A DNA stretch of 7,346 bases, taken from NCBI GenBank assembly GCA_023409175.1, contig JAEYIG010000234.1, positions 1-7,346 of the forward strand, written 5' to 3'. This DNA comes from Pseudomonadota bacterium (GTDB lineage: Bacteria; Pseudomonadota; Gammaproteobacteria; Burkholderiales; Burkholderiaceae_D). Under the pieces are notes generated by a model that worked only from the letters and a program-made list of their open reading frames with translations, was not told the DNA's origin and searched no databases. This document shows, in pieces, positions 6,895 through 7,346 of this stretch. Positions within the stretch are counted from its first letter, which is position 1, and each line of letters starts with the position of its first letter. A program made the translations under genes and the position numbers.

Positions 6895-6917
6895 TGCATA
6901 TTCGGGATGAATATGCA
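6895..6917 (-). promoter_or_regulatory. Perfect 9-bp hairpin between yajC and secD
   Basis: TGCATATTC (6895-6903) and GAATATGCA (6909-6917) pair perfectly around a 5-nt loop. On the transcribed strand the stem is followed by only TTTTC, and it is AT-rich. It is therefore a weak attenuator at best, or an mRNA processing or stability element that could set YajC against SecDF levels. It lies 20 nt before the secD start codon and could also affect initiation. The structure is seen; the role is inferred. Confidence 0.5.
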
Positions 6918-6942
6918 ATCCAATCACAATATCCTGGGTCTG

Positions 6943-7269
6943 TTACAGAGTTTCGATTGTACCGTTTGGAAGCAGGGAAACAATGGAGGCTCTTTGGATG
7001 ATGATTTCCGTTCCTTCAGCGATCTGCAGGTTCAGAAAGTTGTCGGAGACTTTCGTGACTTTCCCGACGATTCCGCCGGAAGTCAGCACTTCGTCGCCGA
7101 CGGACAGGGCGCTGATCATTTCCCGCTGTTCTTTCTGTTTTTTCTGTTGCGGACGGATCATCAGAAAGTACAGGACGGCAAACATAAGCACGATAGGAAG
7201 AAAGCTTCCCATGCTGTCCAGGCTGAAACCGGATGCGGCGGTTTGGGCATATGCGTTGGTAATGAACAT
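6943..7269 (-). CDS. yajC: Preprotein translocase accessory subunit YajC
   Basis: YajC is a small single-pass inner-membrane protein that joins SecD and SecF. I place the start at the ATG 7267-7269, giving 108 residues beginning MFITNAYAQ, the normal YajC length and N-terminus. It has TGGAG (7275-7279) 5 nt upstream. The same frame also opens at a GTG at 7302, 11 codons earlier, but that has no ribosome binding site and falls about where transcription should begin. The TM helix is at about 21-38 (SFLPIVLMFAVLYFLMI). It is followed by the diagnostic RPQQKKQKEQ (39-48) and a cytosolic domain with GDEVLTSGGIVGKV, a small SH3-like beta-barrel typical of the family. It is the first gene of the yajC-secD-secF cluster. 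Confidence 0.96.
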   Translation of the reverse strand: MFITNAYAQTAASGFSLDSMGSFLPIVLMFAVLYFLMIRPQQKKQKEQREMISALSVGDEVLTSGGIVGKVTKVSDNFLNLQIAEGTEIIIQRASIVSLLPNGTIETL

Positions 7270-7274
7270 GGCAA

Positions 7275-7279
7275 CTCCA
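7275..7279 (-). promoter_or_regulatory. Ribosome binding site that fixes the yajC start
   Basis: The minus strand reads TGGAGTTGCC and then ATG. GGAG at this spacing supports translation from 7269 rather than from the in-frame GTG at 7302. Confidence 0.75.
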
Positions 7280-7305
7280 GTTTGGATTTTCTTGTTTAAC
7301 ACTCG

Positions 7306-7314
7306 ATTCTAGCA
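7306..7314 (-). promoter_or_regulatory. Putative extended -10 promoter of the yajC-secDF run
   Basis: The minus strand reads TGC followed by TAGAAT (7306-7311), that is TGn plus a 5-of-6 -10 box, the extended -10 arrangement that tolerates a missing -35. No good -35 is visible. The start would be near 7299, leaving a leader of about 30 nt before the yajC ATG. In many betaproteobacteria the queA and tgt genes lie upstream and may read through, but this cannot be seen here. Confidence 0.42.
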
Positions 7315-7346
7315 CTATGCGCTGTGTTTTCATGCATTTATGCGGT

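Noticed and set aside
6291..7001. Plus-strand open frame of 236 codons spanning secD, the gap and yajC
   Set aside because: It crosses two real genes in antisense, with no RBS and no recognisable domain.
7270..7302. Upstream GTG start for yajC (11 extra codons)
   Set aside because: No ribosome binding site, overlap with the predicted transcription start, and the extra residues are not part of normal YajC. The ATG at 7269 has a good RBS.

Overview
The window looks like an ordinary stretch of core chromosome from a betaproteobacterium. The yajC-secD-secF cluster, a Burkholderiales-type fumarylacetoacetate-hydrolase-fold protein and the moderate base composition fit Burkholderiales. The Oxalobacteraceae, for example an Oxalobacter-like organism, is my best guess, made from protein style alone. 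All seven genes lie on the minus strand, so transcription runs from high to low coordinates. I see no tRNA, rRNA, CRISPR array, insertion sequence, prophage gene or clear sign of horizontal transfer.

In transcription order: an extended -10 promoter candidate (7306-7314) precedes yajC (6943-7269), secD (5004-6875) and secF (4030-4971). Together these encode the accessory SecDF-YajC membrane complex, which uses the proton motive force to help the SecYEG translocon. The yajC-secD gap holds a perfect 9-bp hairpin. Only 56 nt and no visible terminator separate secF from icd (2720-3973), which encodes a homodimeric isocitrate dehydrogenase. The first strong intrinsic terminator in the run is at 2673-2709, after icd, so icd may be partly co-transcribed with the sec genes.

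Next comes a 289-nt intergenic region with a weak promoter candidate and two possible leader hairpins. It leads to a single-gene unit encoding an FAH-superfamily protein (1657-2430), closed by a strong 15-bp bidirectional terminator (1604-1640). Another single-gene unit encodes a Spy/CpxP-like periplasmic LTXXQ protein (872-1420), closed by a GNRA-loop terminator (814-840). Last is argS (arginyl-tRNA synthetase), whose N-terminal 233 codons run off the low-coordinate edge of the window.

I do not find a convincing undescribed multi-gene system. The points most worth checking are small. The isocitrate dehydrogenase has lost three of the side chains that set NADP preference in the E. coli enzyme. 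The FAH-fold protein keeps its metal ligands but lacks the usual lid His-Glu pair. There are also several compact leader or intergenic hairpins, and a tandem repeat with a one-helical-turn period upstream of the spy-like gene.
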